The notes under the pieces: model-generated
Seen by the model: only the letters and a program-made list of their open reading frames with translations
Told to the model about the DNA's origin: nothing
The model's database searches: none
Made by a program: the position numbers and the translations under genes
Shown here: positions 23,461 through 35,581 of the stretch, piece by piece
Position numbering within the stretch: the first letter of the stretch is position 1
Layout: each line of letters opens with the position of its first letter
Assembly (NCBI RefSeq): GCF_905475345.1
Contig: NC_066599.1
Span: 2,742,501-2,806,500 of the forward strand
Origin: Vespula vulgaris
Lineage: Eukaryota; Arthropoda; Insecta; Hymenoptera; Vespidae
DNA: 64,000 bases
Direction of reading: 5' to 3'

Positions 23461-24904
23461 CCAAGAGGAAAGGAATCTTTCTAACATAAGTAAACGTTTA
23501 GAACATCTCTTTTTTTACAAGATATATCCTATATATCATTTATATATGTACGTTTTAGCGCGTATGCGTATATAATAATTTGAAGATGATTTAAACAAAA
23601 TTGTTAACGATCTTTAAAATAAATCTGTTTTAAATAACTTCAAGGATAAATTATTGATAAAAATTAACAACGTTATTTATCGATCATATCTATAAAGACA
23701 ATTTAGGCTCGAGTTAATATCCTCGATTAACTTCCGATCATTAACATAAATTTTCGAATGCTTTAAAGGATTAGTTAACGTTAATAGGGTAGAGAAAAGA
23801 CACCTTGCTTTGCTTTCCTTTCCCTTGCTTTGATTTCCTTTACTTCGAGTGACCCTCGGTGAACGACAGACAGGTCATCAGGTAAGAAAAGTGGACTCAA
23901 GAAGGGAGAGAAAGAAAGAGAGAATGTGTTGTTGCACCTTATTTCACAGAGAGAAGGAAGAGTATAGATCGAAATGACCCTTGGTCAGGTAGTCGATGGA
24001 GGATAGCTGGCTAAACCCCTCCGACAAGTGAACACCCGACAAAGCGTATAATAATACGAGTAGATTATCGCTACGAAAGGTGTTCACACCTTAGAAGGAG
24101 GGTCTCGGACAATGCTGGACAATGGACCAGGAAACCGACACTGCAAACAACATAAATTTTCTTTACGCCTTACCTCCTTACACTCTTCGACTATCTTTTT
24201 CTATTTTCCACTCTGTTTCTCTCTCTCTCTCCCTCTCTCTCTCTTCTTCTTTCTTTCTTTCTCTCGTCTTGTATTCCCTAGTTTATCTTCTTCCTCTTTT
24301 TTTCTCCCTTTCCTTTTTTCAAGTTTACACTCGTTATTCGGCCCTTTGTCACGGTCAAAGATAGTTTCTAAAGGAATACAGTCGAGTTTGTATAAATCCA
24401 TTAGTCCGAAGAAAAGCACCGCGTGTCTAAGTTATTATATTCTCTTTAGAATATGAACAAGAAATAAATCTATCTTGTTCCCTCTTTCTCTCTCGTTTTC
24501 CTTCTTGATCGAGAAGAGGAGTAAATTAATAGAAAGGTGAATGAAACGAACATATTTTAACGTCGTTCAATTCTTTATCTCTATCTCTCCTTGTTTTTTC
24601 TTTTTTTCCGCATTTTTTTTTTCTCTTTCATCCTTTTTTTCTTTTTTTATCAAACGTCTAAATAATACAAGATCCTTTTAATGTTATTAATTGGATAGAA
24701 AATTCGTCCGTGTTAAATCCTTTTTAAGGGGGATGCCCAGATCGTACAAAGGGCAATAAGAACACTAACTCGAAGAGATTCGCGAACGTATCGCAGACGA
24801 CATCGTATTTCAGTTGAAATTGCCCACCGGCAGATTGGACGGACGATATACAGCCCACTACCAACAACGTGATAGAAAGAGATAAAACGAACAGAGAGAA
24901 GGGG

Positions 24905-24909
<5 letters not shown>

Positions 24910-24962
<53 letters not shown>
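24910..24962. repeat. (GA)n microsatellite
   Basis: A pure GA dinucleotide run of about 53 bp. Confidence 0.95.
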
Positions 24963-24965
<3 letters not shown>

Positions 24966-26133
24966 CGTATCGACGTCGTCGTTATCCTTGTTCGTCCTGC
25001 CACAAGAAAGAGACAAGGATTTAAGGAACATCCTAAGACCTATGAACGATTTAATGTCTTCCGTCTACTTGTATTCGCTACTTCCTGATTTACACCGATT
25101 CATTAATTGCACGTTTAATTATCCTTTTCCTTTTTTTTTTTATTTTTTATGAACACGTCCTCGAGGATCGTTAACGAGCGTAATCGTGCATTCGCGCGCA
25201 TCAAATACGATTTACGCAATAATTTCTTATGAAAATATAAAAATTGCGTCAATCGTTGCGTCGTTATAATATTGTTTACTTTTTGTTGAGTAACATTTTT
25301 TTGCATAATATTGATATTATCTGCTTTCCTCCGTATCGTTTATTATTTTTACATTAACGATTCGAATTCGATCGTACACGAAATATAATCGTTGAAACGC
25401 ATTACAACACTTTGAGTGTATAGTCAACCCGTTAATGTTGCGTGGATAATGGGAGAAAGAAAAAAAAAAAAAAGGAAAAGAGAAAGAAAAGGAAGATAAA
25501 GACGGATCTAATCGTTCGCGGTTATTATATTAAAAACGACGAGGTATATTAATTATGAATAATTTATGAATGACGTATAAGAAAAGGGTTTGAATAGGGG
25601 CTCGAAGTAAGTTTATAGCCCTTTTCCTTACGATGAAAGCTGGCGCCATCTCCTGGATAAGGTGACAAGCAACGGATGCGTCGATTTAAATTTAAAAAAC
25701 GAAAAAACTAAAGAGAAGAAACGAAACGAAGGAGCAACGATTAAATCATTCTTAAACCTTTCCTCTTTTATCACTTTCTTCGTTTTTTTTTTTGTTCTCT
25801 TTGCTCGAAAGAATTGGAAATATTTCTTGAAAAATTTTTTACGCGGAGAATACGAAAGAAAATCTTGAAAAACCTTAACGTTAAAAAGTCGTAATTATTC
25901 GATAGAAACGATCTTTCTATCGTTAGTCGTGCTTTTCGTCGTTAGGTTGATAATAAAAAAAAAGAAAAAAAAAGAAAAGAAAAAGAAACGAAAACAAGAG
26001 AGAAGTTTGATTCGGTGGCTTGTGACTCTTGATCGCGTCGACACGACTCGTTTTACCTGGTCGCGTGCTGGACCCTTGGAGAAGGGAGATAGACACTCCT
26101 CACTCTCTCCATGAAAAGAGAAAGAGAAAGAGA

Positions 26134-26136
26134 AGA

Positions 26137-26173
<37 letters not shown>

Positions 26174-26411
26174 GAGAAGAGATAAAGGAAGATGGAGAGA
26201 AAAAGGGTTTGCCACGCGCCCAGCGCCCTAAAGGTTAATCTAAGGAATCAAATCAAAGTACTTTTTTGTCGGGTCTCTTCTCTCACAGTAAAGGAAGACC
26301 AATAAAGAAAGACAGAGATATAGAGATAGAAGGAAGCGATGGAACGTAGAGAAAAGAAGGATAGAATATACGTAAGATAGTTAGAGAGAAAGAGAGAGAA
26401 AAAGAGAGACG

Positions 26412-26455
<44 letters not shown>

Positions 26456-26461
26456 AAGAGA
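26134..26461. repeat. GA-rich microsatellite cluster
   Basis: Two GA dinucleotide runs (about 26140-26170 and 26402-26461) are separated by complex and purine-rich sequence. Confidence 0.85.
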
Positions 26462-27189
26462 GATATACAGACAAGGTGAAGAAGGGCTTCCGACGGGTCG
26501 CATCAAAGACAATATTTAACAGACACGCAGATAGAAAACGCGCATATGCCGCGCACGTGCCGACAGGGGCAAGTAAAACGTACTTTGTTTGCTAAATAAC
26601 ATCCTCGTGAGTACCTCCAGTCGATCATGGTGCTATGTAACTCCTAGAAAAGCTTTGGAGAATACCGCGACGAGCTTCAGAGTTATATTATATCTAATAT
26701 GTATGTATATATGCGTGTTGTATGTATGTATGTATGTATGTATGTATATGTGATATGCGGGTATAATTGCGAACGATAAATGAGTCATGTGTTTTCGAAT
26801 AAACGAGATAAGAGTCTATATCTCTGTCTCTCTCTCTTTTTTATTACTCGAGGTTATGAAAGTTATAACAGAAAAAATCGAAAGAAATTTCGTCGATCGT
26901 TTAACAATTTTTCTACTTATTATCATATAAATGTTTATATTATGTGTCGTGTTTGTATGTGTATGTGTATGTATATAGATGAGTGTATGTATTTGTCTAT
27001 AGGTAAACGTGATTGTAAGGTACATAAAGGTCGTTGTTTTCCTTTCCAGGAAGAGACCTTCTCGCGTTAGTAAACATAGTATTTAAAGTTTCGACATTGA
27101 TAGGCGAACGCTAGAATCGTACAGACGTGTCCGACGCGTTTATCCATCGGACACGACGAGTAACGAACGAAGAAACTATTAAGACATAC

Positions 27190-27242
<53 letters not shown>
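27190..27242. repeat. (AT)n microsatellite
   Basis: A pure AT dinucleotide run of about 53 bp. Confidence 0.95.
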
Positions 27243-27248
<6 letters not shown>

Positions 27249-27625
27249 AGAAATTTACGTAGTAGAAGAAATTCCTAATACATACTTACCTCGTCGATAA
27301 GAAAATAGAAGTATCCTAGTTTTGTCGATTTCTCCTCTATTATATCATCGTCCTAAGATCGTCCTAGAGATCTTCGAAATATTTCAACGATATCATTCAA
27401 ACAGATCGACAAACTTGGATGTCACGAGATTATAATACAATATACACTCATCCTGTTACATATATACCTATACATACATACATATGTACATATATATACA
27501 TATATACAAATAGATATAGATATATCAGTCATTAACTACGCAATTATATTAATTAGATAACAACAAAACTGAGTACATCGAGCACCGCAAAAATGAAGAA
27601 AGATATTTTCTTTTCTTTCTTTTTT

Positions 27626-27660
<35 letters not shown>

Positions 27661-27952
27661 TCTCTCTCTCTATTTCTTCCATTTTCAAAAATATTCTCAA
27701 TCGAAACGCAGATTGAAATAGATTAGACGTAATTTCGTATGAGCAACCCGAACGAACAAGACGAAATCTCTAATTAACCCTTACTCGTAAGAAAGAAGTA
27801 TGTATGGATGATGGCCGAGCGATTGGACAGGTGATTGAGTTTTAAGGGGATGCTGACTGATATTAGCAAGAGAAAGCAAACGTTACGAGAAAGATTCTGA
27901 TATCTTTTCGCGGCGGCGTCATCGCGCGAACTAAAGAATATCGCAGTTGTAA

Positions 27953-28243
27953 TTAAGAAAACGGAGCCGGCGCCGGCGACGACGCCGCCGTAGTCGTAGC
28001 CGTCGCGAGAGAAACCGAGGGGTTATAGGAGCGAGGGGGAGGTGGAAACGAGGGTCGGTTTAGCCCCGTGGAGAAGGAGGAAGAGGATATCGGGCGTAGG
28101 AGGGAGGGGGTGCGAGGAACGGGGATGGGGGCGGAGGCGGCCGAGGAAGGTCGGGGGTGGGGTGGTGGTGGTTGGTTGCTTCCTCCTACGCGAAACGGCG
28201 GGGGTGGAAAAGTCTGTGAAAAACGCGCGCATGACAATACCAA
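27953..28243 (-). other. GC-rich island with a Pro/Ser/Ala-rich open frame
   Basis: On the minus strand a 96-codon frame rich in Pro, Ser and Ala ends near 27953. Its start codon is not ATG and I see no convincing acceptor/donor pair in phase with BCL11. The plus strand is G-rich with a possible G-quadruplex (28102-28131). It lies 1.6 kb downstream of exon 1b, so it may be a promoter-proximal control island. Confidence 0.2.
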
Positions 28244-28279
28244 CCCCCTCCCTCCACCCCACCAAAAGCCGGCTCCTTC

Positions 28280-28305
28280 CTTCGTCCCTTTCTTTCTTTC
28301 GTTTT

Positions 28306-28337
<32 letters not shown>

Positions 28338-28360
28338 TTTCTTTCTTTCTCTTTCTTTAA
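28280..28360. repeat. (CTTT)n tetranucleotide repeat
   Basis: CTTT units with a few interruptions, all pyrimidine on the plus strand. Confidence 0.9.
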
Positions 28361-29074
28361 CCCCTACAACCCTACTCCTCTCCGTACTCGCTACCACCAC
28401 CATCCTCCTCCCCCTCCTCCACCCTCCACCTACTCTTCTCCTCATCCTATTTCTTCTCCTTCTTCTTTCTGGAACGAAGGTCGGCATCGAGGCTGCCGGC
28501 TGACTAATTAAAAATTCAACCGAAGAGTTAACCGAAGACGTTGCCCTTACATCTCTCTTTCTTTCTCTCTCTTTCTCTCTATCTTTTGCTCCTTTTTTTA
28601 CTGTTTTCTCTCTCTCTCTCTCTCTCTTTCTGTTTTTCCTTCTTTTTACAATCTCTCGAGATTCTTTCCCGAGCTTCGACTTACTCCGTTTTCCCTCTTT
28701 GATTTCCAAGCTCGCGCCACGCGACCACGGATCACCTTCATTGTTTTCCTTTCTCCTTTCTTTTTTTTTTTGCTTTATATTTTTTCTTCCTCCTCTTCCT
28801 TTTCTTTTTATATTCTTCTTTTTTTTGTTCATCTTTTCTCTCTCTCTCTCTCTCTCTCTCTTTCTTATTTATTCTCTTCGTCTTTCTTTACTCTAGTTCG
28901 AAAAGGAGGATAGAACTAACGTCTGTTTAACACGCCACAAAACGAGAAGAGATACTTTTCTATTCTCCGTCGTCCTCTCTTTGAGATCTTTATTTCTTTT
29001 CTTTATTATTTTCCCTTGTGTTCCGTTTTGTTTTATTTCATTTATTCCCTTTTTTTTATTCATTTATTATTATC

Positions 29075-29175
29075 ATCATTATTATTGTTATTCCTATTAT
29101 TATTAGTATTATTATTACTATTACTATTACTACTATTATTATTATTATTATTATTATTATTAGTATTAGTATTAA
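29075..29175. repeat. (ATT)n trinucleotide repeat
   Basis: ATT/ACT triplets, purest at about 29130-29175. Their Ile- and Leu-run translations are artefacts. Confidence 0.9.
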
Positions 29176-29620
29176 TTTTAAGATTCGAATTAATAAAAAT
29201 CGGGATACTCGAAACATCGTTGTGACTTTTTAGTCGATTTTAATCTCGACTCGAAAGAATATACCTCTATTCGTTGGATTAATCTAGTTACGTCGTGTCT
29301 AACTTTTTATTCGAGAATTCTCTTGGTTACGGGAGGCAGAAAAGGCGGGTAAAATGGAGAAAGCACGTGGACCGCCTTGACATGGAACTTGTGAAATTCG
29401 GAATTGTTGATCGCCATTTTTTTCCTTTCGTTTTTCAAACGAAATCGTTCCAACGTAAAAGAGATCGTACCTACTTAAACGTATTCTCGCAAAAATAATT
29501 CGAATATCCTACTTAAGAGAATTTTTATCCTTCACTGTTTACGTTTTTTATTTCTTTTTTCTTTGCACGTAAGAAAGAAAGAATAAGAGAGAGAAAGAAA
29601 GAAAGAAAGCAAGAAACAAG

Positions 29621-29652
<32 letters not shown>

Positions 29653-29839
29653 TAAGAAGGACATAAACAAAGATAAAAAGTAATCACAAGGAAAGAATCG
29701 CGAAGTAGCGACGGTAGAAGAAGAAAAGTAACAAACGGCGGAGAATTCGTAAAAGTAATTTCGTAAGAATAATATAAGGAAAGAAAAGAAAAGAAAAAGA
29801 ATTGAAAAAAGAGAGAAAGAAGATAGGAGGGGGACTCAC

Positions 29840-29876
29840 CTTGCGCGATCCTGACCGCGGGCATTTTGATCCTCAT
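29840..29876 (-). CDS. BCL11 (cph): BCL11-family transcription factor, alternative first coding exon 1b (MRIKMPAVRIAQ)
   Basis: This 37-nt coding piece encodes MRIKMPAVRIAQ plus one base and is followed by a near-perfect donor, CAAG|GTGAGT (29838-29839). The start has an insect-like context (CACC before ATG); a second in-frame Met is at residue 5. It ends in phase 1 and joins exon 2 (G+CG = Ala) across a 17.0-kb intron, giving the 903-aa form. It has no MSRRKQ-type NuRD-recruiting N-terminus as in vertebrate BCL11A/B. Upstream on the transcribed strand is a pure (AGG)n tract (30001-30064) that would lie in the 5' UTR. Support is start context, donor and phase; no transcript was available. Confidence 0.6.
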
Positions 29877-30000
29877 GGTGCCGACGTCGTCGTTCCTCGT
29901 CCGGATCCGTGTTGCACTTCCAAGGTGGTTTCCTCAGTGAGGACCGAGGAGGGACGAACGACGGATTGGACGACGACGACGAGGAAGAGGATGTTGTCCT

Positions 30001-30087
30001 TCCTCCTCCTCCTCCTCCTCCTCCTCCTCCTCCTCCTCCTCCTCCTCCTCCTCCTCCTCCTCCTCTTCTTCTTCTTCTTCTTCTTCT
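30001..30087. repeat. (CCT)n then (CTT)n trinucleotide repeat upstream of exon 1b
   Basis: About 21 perfect CCT units and then CTT units. On the transcribed strand it reads AGG, about 125 bp upstream of the ATG, so probably inside the 5' UTR. Confidence 0.95.
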
Positions 30088-30776
30088 CCTCTCTTTCTCT
30101 CCTCACTTTTCTCTTTCGACGAGGATGATAAAGGGGAGGGAGAGAGGAGGGAAAAAAAAAAGACGACGATAACGAATGAGCGTTGACGAAGAAGCGGAAG
30201 AAGAGGAATAAGAAGAATAATAAGAATAAGAATAAGATGAAAAAGGAGAAGAGAAGGGAGGGTAAGGGGGAAAAAAAAAAGTCCTCGTAGAGACACTTCA
30301 CGTTTCAACGTCCTCCGTTTGTCTACTTGTTGTTATTGTTGTTATCGGTAACGTTTAACCCTCACCTCCTCTTCCTTCCAATGGAAATCTCATGTCCATT
30401 TAGTATTCGTCCAGTTGTCCTTGTCGTTGTTTGCGATCGTCGTCGTCGTTTATTCTTCTGTTTCCTTTATTATCAGTGGATTGTCCGAAAGTCTCTCTCT
30501 CTCTCTCTCTCTCCTCCTCCTCCTCCCCCACCTCCTCTTCCTCCAGCTTCACCACCTCTTCCACACGTACAACAACGAAAACAATAACACTAGTTTTGTC
30601 CGGCAAACAATTTCTACTTCTTCGTTCGTCCAGTAACGAAATCTATTCTCTCCTTCTCTTTCCGTATATATATGTGTGTGTTTATGTATATACGTGTGTG
30701 TTTGTTTATGTGTTCGTTGTCGAACAATTTTGTCCGCTAACAATGTCGTTCCGATTGTCGACGTCAACAATGTTGC

Positions 30777-30894
30777 CTCGCCGCCGCAGCCGTCGCCGTC
30801 GCCGTCGTCGCTGCCGCGGCTGTCCTCGTCGTCTTCGTCGTCGTCCTCGCCGTCGTCGTCGTCGTCGTTGTCGTTGTCTTCGTCGTTTTTGTCC

Positions 30895-30926
<32 letters not shown>

Positions 30927-30960
30927 TTCTTCTTCTCCTTCGTATTCTTCGTCGTCGTTG
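30777..30960. repeat. (GTC/GCC)n triplet repeat, CpG-rich
   Basis: About 180 bp of CGTCGT/CGCCGT triplets. Ser-, Arg- and Thr-rich translations in the different frames come from the repeat alone. Confidence 0.9.
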
Positions 30961-31084
30961 TCAACTAGTAATATACTCGTAACGGCTCGTGTCCCTCATG
31001 TTCCTCGATCGCGTTTTCCGCAGTCTCTCGCTCGCGAGAAAATACGACACACCACCACATCAGTGACACGGGAGTGTGAGAAAG

Positions 31085-31087
31085 ATG

Positions 31088-31120
<33 letters not shown>

Positions 31121-31328
31121 AGAAAGAGAAAGATAGATGAATAGAAATAGATAGATAGATAAATAGATAGGTAGATGGATAAATAGAAAGAGAGAGAGAG
31201 AGAGAGAACGAGTCTCTCTCTCTCTTAGCTCGCTTCTTCGCACACAACGAGAATAATACTTGTACGATATTTTCGTGATAAATCGAAACAGATAGATAAA
31301 CAGACAGACAGACGAACAGACAGATAGA

Positions 31329-31361
<33 letters not shown>

Positions 31362-31415
31362 GGACAGACAGATAGACAGACAGACAGAGAGAGAGAGGGA
31401 GAGAGAGAGAGAGAA
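31085..31415. repeat. (GATA)n and (GACA)n tetranucleotide array
   Basis: GATA units (31085-31120 and 31323-31348) and GACA/GACG units (31300-31390), with GA runs at both ends. Confidence 0.95.
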
Positions 31416-31629
31416 ACGGTCTCACACAACGAACGTGACCGGAGTGAGGAGAAGGAAGACGACTGACCGAAAACGATCCGCAGGTGTCGAGACGCGTCGA
31501 GGTGTCGGCGGCACCTCTTCCGCCGCACTCGCGAGCGCGGTAACACCACTTACTAACTACTACTACTATATTACTACTTCTACTACTTCTTCTACTACTA
31601 CACAACAGCTGCTGTTACTATTGCTGCTA

Positions 31630-31681
<52 letters not shown>

Positions 31682-31945
31682 CTCTTTCTCTTTCTCTTTT
31701 TCTCTCTCCGCCACTATTTTTCTTCTCTTCTTTTTCTTCTTCCTCTTCTTCTTCCTTTTTTTCTTTTTCTTCTTCCTCCTCCTCCTTCTCTTCCTTCGTC
31801 TTTACGTCTCCTCCTTTCTCTATCGTACGAAACTTTTCTTTTATTTCCGTAGTAACAAACGTCAAATACGTTCACACCGAAACTTTCACTAGTTTCCTGG
31901 ATTAACAACAAAATCCGTCCTGTTTATTCTTTTGTAACCTCCACC

Positions 31946-31976
<31 letters not shown>

Positions 31977-32159
31977 CTTTTTCTTCCTTCTCCTCTTCTT
32001 CTTTTTCTTCTTTCTTCTCGTCGTTGAAACTCCTTGAAAAATTGCAATCCCTTACTCGTGATTATTTTTGTTTTCCTCCTTTTTTAACGTCGTTTTAAAA
32101 AATGTCGACGAAAGGTAAGGAAAAAAGCGGAACGAGATTAATTTGTTTTACACGTTTAT

Positions 32160-32420
32160 TGCGACGATCGCGATCTGACGACGGGCACGAGGTTGGATAC
32201 TGGTGGTTGGCTGATGCCGGCGGCGTGGACCAGAGCGACGATGGTCCAGCATGGGTCGTATCTCTGAGTGGACTGTGCCGGACGGTGCGCCGTCGTCGTC
32301 GTGCCGTACGGGACCTGGTGTGTCTCGGGCACTGCGCTCGCTTCGGACGCGCTCGGTTCGGCTCGGCGCCGTGCCGAGCCGCCGGACACCCCACGCGCTC
32401 ACTCTCGGGGTAGTTTTCAC
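32160..32420. other. CpG-rich island with a strong hairpin
   Basis: About 260 bp of complex GC-rich sequence open in several frames on both strands, as GC-rich sequence often is. It includes a perfect 9-bp inverted repeat, CGGCTCGGC and GCCGAGCCG around GCCGT (32359-32381). Candidate core promoter, 5' UTR exon or structured RNA. Confidence 0.35.
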
Positions 32421-32568
32421 CCCTCGTGGTGGGGGTAACTATAACTCCCCTCTCTCTCTCTCTCTCTTTTTAACTCTCTATCCCCTCTCTCTCTTTCTCC
32501 TTCTCTCTCTCTCTTTCTCTCACTATACCATCTCTTTCTACTCCCCACTTTTAGATACTATCTCCCTC

Positions 32569-32609
<41 letters not shown>

Positions 32610-33065
32610 CTCTCTCACTCACTCACTCCCACTCATGCTAACATTACACGCTTCGTACACATGCGCGAACGTTTACGTTCTCCTCTGTATGTGTGCCTCT
32701 ATGCGTTTGTATTAGTCGTACACTCGATCTGTCTGTCTGTCTCTATCTCTCTATCTCTCTCTCTCACTCCAGATGCGTGCAAGAGATGGACACTTTCAAA
32801 AAATGTTCTTTTCAACGTCTTCAAAGTCAAATTTTGTTTTTAATCTTGTTTTTCGTGTACATATATTATACATACACACACATATATATATATATGTATG
32901 TATGTACACACAGGTATACAAGACTCGCTTACGTATCTCCGTGTATATAGATTATTTTTGATGTTGTTAGAAATCATGAACCCAATGGACGATTATATAA
33001 TTCGAGCAACGTGCAGCATCCGTCTTTCGCTGGTAGATTTATGGACCGATCGTGCGATTAACTAT

Positions 33066-33108
33066 GCACGCTCTCGTCGTAGTCGTCGTCGTTGACGTCG
33101 TCGTCCTC

Positions 33109-33148
<40 letters not shown>

Positions 33149-33215
33149 TCGTCATCGTTTTCCTCCTCCTCGTCGTCGTCGTCGTCGTCGTCGTTGTAGT
33201 AGTCGTCGTCTCTCC
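33066..33215. repeat. (CGT)n trinucleotide repeat
   Basis: About 150 bp of CGT triplets with CCT and CAT interruptions, strongly CpG-rich. Confidence 0.95.
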
Positions 33216-33771
33216 TTAAACTTCCCGTAAACACGTACCGTCGGAATCGTAGAGAAAGTGGAGTAGAGGAGCAAACCCGAAGGAGGTACCTGCTCTCTCA
33301 CATTAATTATTCCTAGTTGGGTAAAACAGCGAGCGAGTGAGCACGACGAGTTAACGATCGATAACGACGTTCCGCGATCATCGAGATCCATTTCTTCTTT
33401 AAGTTTCCCGCGATCTTTTTCCTTTTCTTTTTCCATTTCGTTTCTTTTCTTCTTGTTTTTTCTTTTTCCAATATTTTTTCTTTTTGTTTTTGTTAAACGT
33501 ATCCAAACGAACTAGTGATCATCGTACGAAACGACTTTCATGTATTTTTCCCATCCGAAAGATATACGTTTCATTCTTCTTTTTTTTCGAAAAAGAAAGA
33601 GAGACTGGAAAATATTTCAGTTTTCTTTCTTTTTTCTCTTCTTCTTCTTCTTCTTCTTCTTCTTCTTCTTCTTTTTCTTCTCATGGTAAGAGAATCTCGT
33701 TTGGAAGTGTCCATCGACAAAATTGACCGTGCGTGAGCTTCCAAGTGACTTTTCAAAACTCTCAGAAATTA

Positions 33772-33802
<31 letters not shown>

Positions 33803-35197
33803 TTCCTTCTTTCTCTCTTTCTATTTTAAGGGGGCCTGGATAGCATTTCCTAGACCCTTCGTAGTATCTACTTGGAGCAATCTAGGAAAGGACAACGACG
33901 TTGGGCATTTTAAAAAGATCTAGTACGTGCCTTTGTTTCGGTGGATAGGATTAACGCGGGAATCGAAAAGTCCACTTCGGTTCTCTCTCTCTCTCTCTTT
34001 CTTTCACATCATTCTAGTCGTCTCAATGGAAGAATCGTTGTAACTGGCATTCATCGATATAAATACATATACATATATGTATAAGTGCACGTGATGTGTA
34101 TATACATATATAAATACACATATACACACACACATATATATAGGTATATCTATATTGTTCGTCGATCGGGCAGCATTGAAAATGCGGCAAACGTTCGATC
34201 CTTCGATAGTCGATAGAAAGGACCTAGGAGCCACGGTCTTTTCAAAAGGGCAATGGAAGCGCGGCACGCGACTTCTAGCGCGAATTTAAACTCGGCAAAG
34301 TGTTTCGCGGTCGAAGGTTAATCCGTATTCTTTACGGTCGACGCTCGCGTAAACTTTAGTTTCTTTGAGACCATTCGTTTCTCTCTTTCATTTTCATCTA
34401 CGATATACAGCGACGTACGTATGTACCTACCTACACGTGTTCGGGGGATAAAAGAAAAATGTGAATAAAATATTTTTAATACGAGATATGAAGAGAAAGA
34501 GAAACAAATATATAAATATCTATACATCTATATTTTACGCAATGACGTATTTGTATTCGAAAAAAAAAAAACAGAAAATAAAAAGATACATATATTTTTG
34601 ATATTTAAATATCACGAACGAATGTATATATATATATATTATTATTATTATTGTCAATATAAAATTGTTGGAAATTTGTTTAAAAAAAGGCATCGTATTA
34701 TAAAATAAAATATATTATAAAAAGTAAGAAACGTTCATTCGCGATCTACTTTTGCTAACTGGTAGATTTTCAAGGAGCGTCTCGTTGATCTTATCGTTAA
34801 CTTGGAATGCATAAGTTATCAAGGTGTTTATTAGGAGCAAGCACGCTTCCAAGAGAGGATAGTCCAGGTATAGAGGAGAAAGAGAAGGAGAAGGAGAAAT
34901 TCCAAGTGCATCGTAGAAGAGTCCGTATCCTTAGAAAACGCAACGATCCGTTGACCCGTGTGAAACTCCCACATTCATTATCCAGCGAGGCCACCGTTGT
35001 CTTTCGTTCGTTCGGCTCGCAAGTTCATACACATTTTTTCTACTTACCTCTTGCACCTTAATATGTAGTTTCTATCATTCTTTGTATCAAAGAAATTACT
35101 TTTATATATATATGTGTGTATTAACAATTAACTTTATCCGGGTTCATTCGATTAGGTCAATTTAAAAATAAATTAGAATTCTGTGAATAATATAAAT

Positions 35198-35230
<33 letters not shown>

Positions 35231-35421
35231 TCTAATATATAAATTTAAAACAAAAAATAGGAACGTTGTCTTCCGATGAATACTCAGTGACATATCACCG
35301 GAAATGGTGTTAGTTCGTTCGGATTGATTCATTTCGGACACCCGTTAGAAGAAAGAGGAAGGTCCAAAGGGTGAAAAAACGCCGCGTGGACGCGCCTTGG
35401 TGACGATGCCCGATGCTCTCT

Positions 35422-35423
35422 CC

Positions 35424-35468
<45 letters not shown>
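35422..35468. repeat. (CT)n microsatellite
   Basis: A pure CT dinucleotide run. Confidence 0.95.
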
Positions 35469-35471
<3 letters not shown>

Positions 35472-35581
35472 CCCTGCTCTAACAACGCATCCTGTTCGGG
35501 GTTTTAAAGATTATTTTTACTTCGGGACAAAAAAGATCTGTCTGGCGACTCGGCGACGTGCACATGTGCCTCCGCAGTACC

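Larger units (their letters stand above)
17604..29839 (-). other. intron of the 1b form / 5' region of the 1a form (12.2 kb)
   Basis: No coding exon is supported here. Complex islands are at about 17940-18070, 19560-19830, 19970-20130, 20450-20590, 20690-20800, 21790-22120, 22780-22910, 23280-23460, 23820-24130, 24720-24870, 26010-26110, 26480-26680, 27780-28270 and 29310-29400. The promoter for exon 1a should lie in the right-hand neighbourhood of 17604. Confidence 0.5.
29877..33440 (-). promoter_or_regulatory. putative promoter / 5' UTR region upstream of exon 1b
   Basis: From the exon 1b ATG upstream, about 3.5 kb carry most of the CpG-rich sequence of the window (notably 30760-30960, 31430-31560 and 32160-32420) and dense triplet and tetranucleotide repeats. 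I cannot point to a TATA box or initiator with confidence. The assignment rests on position and composition. Confidence 0.4.

Noticed and set aside
30770..30965. Arg-, Ser- and Thr-rich frames on both strands
   Set aside because: They come from the CGT/CGC triplet repeat; no conserved residues are present.
33287..33436. Candidate additional first coding exon (frame beginning MEKEKEK, CAG|GTACCT donor)
   Set aside because: The donor is weak and in phase 0, so it would not join exon 2 in frame.
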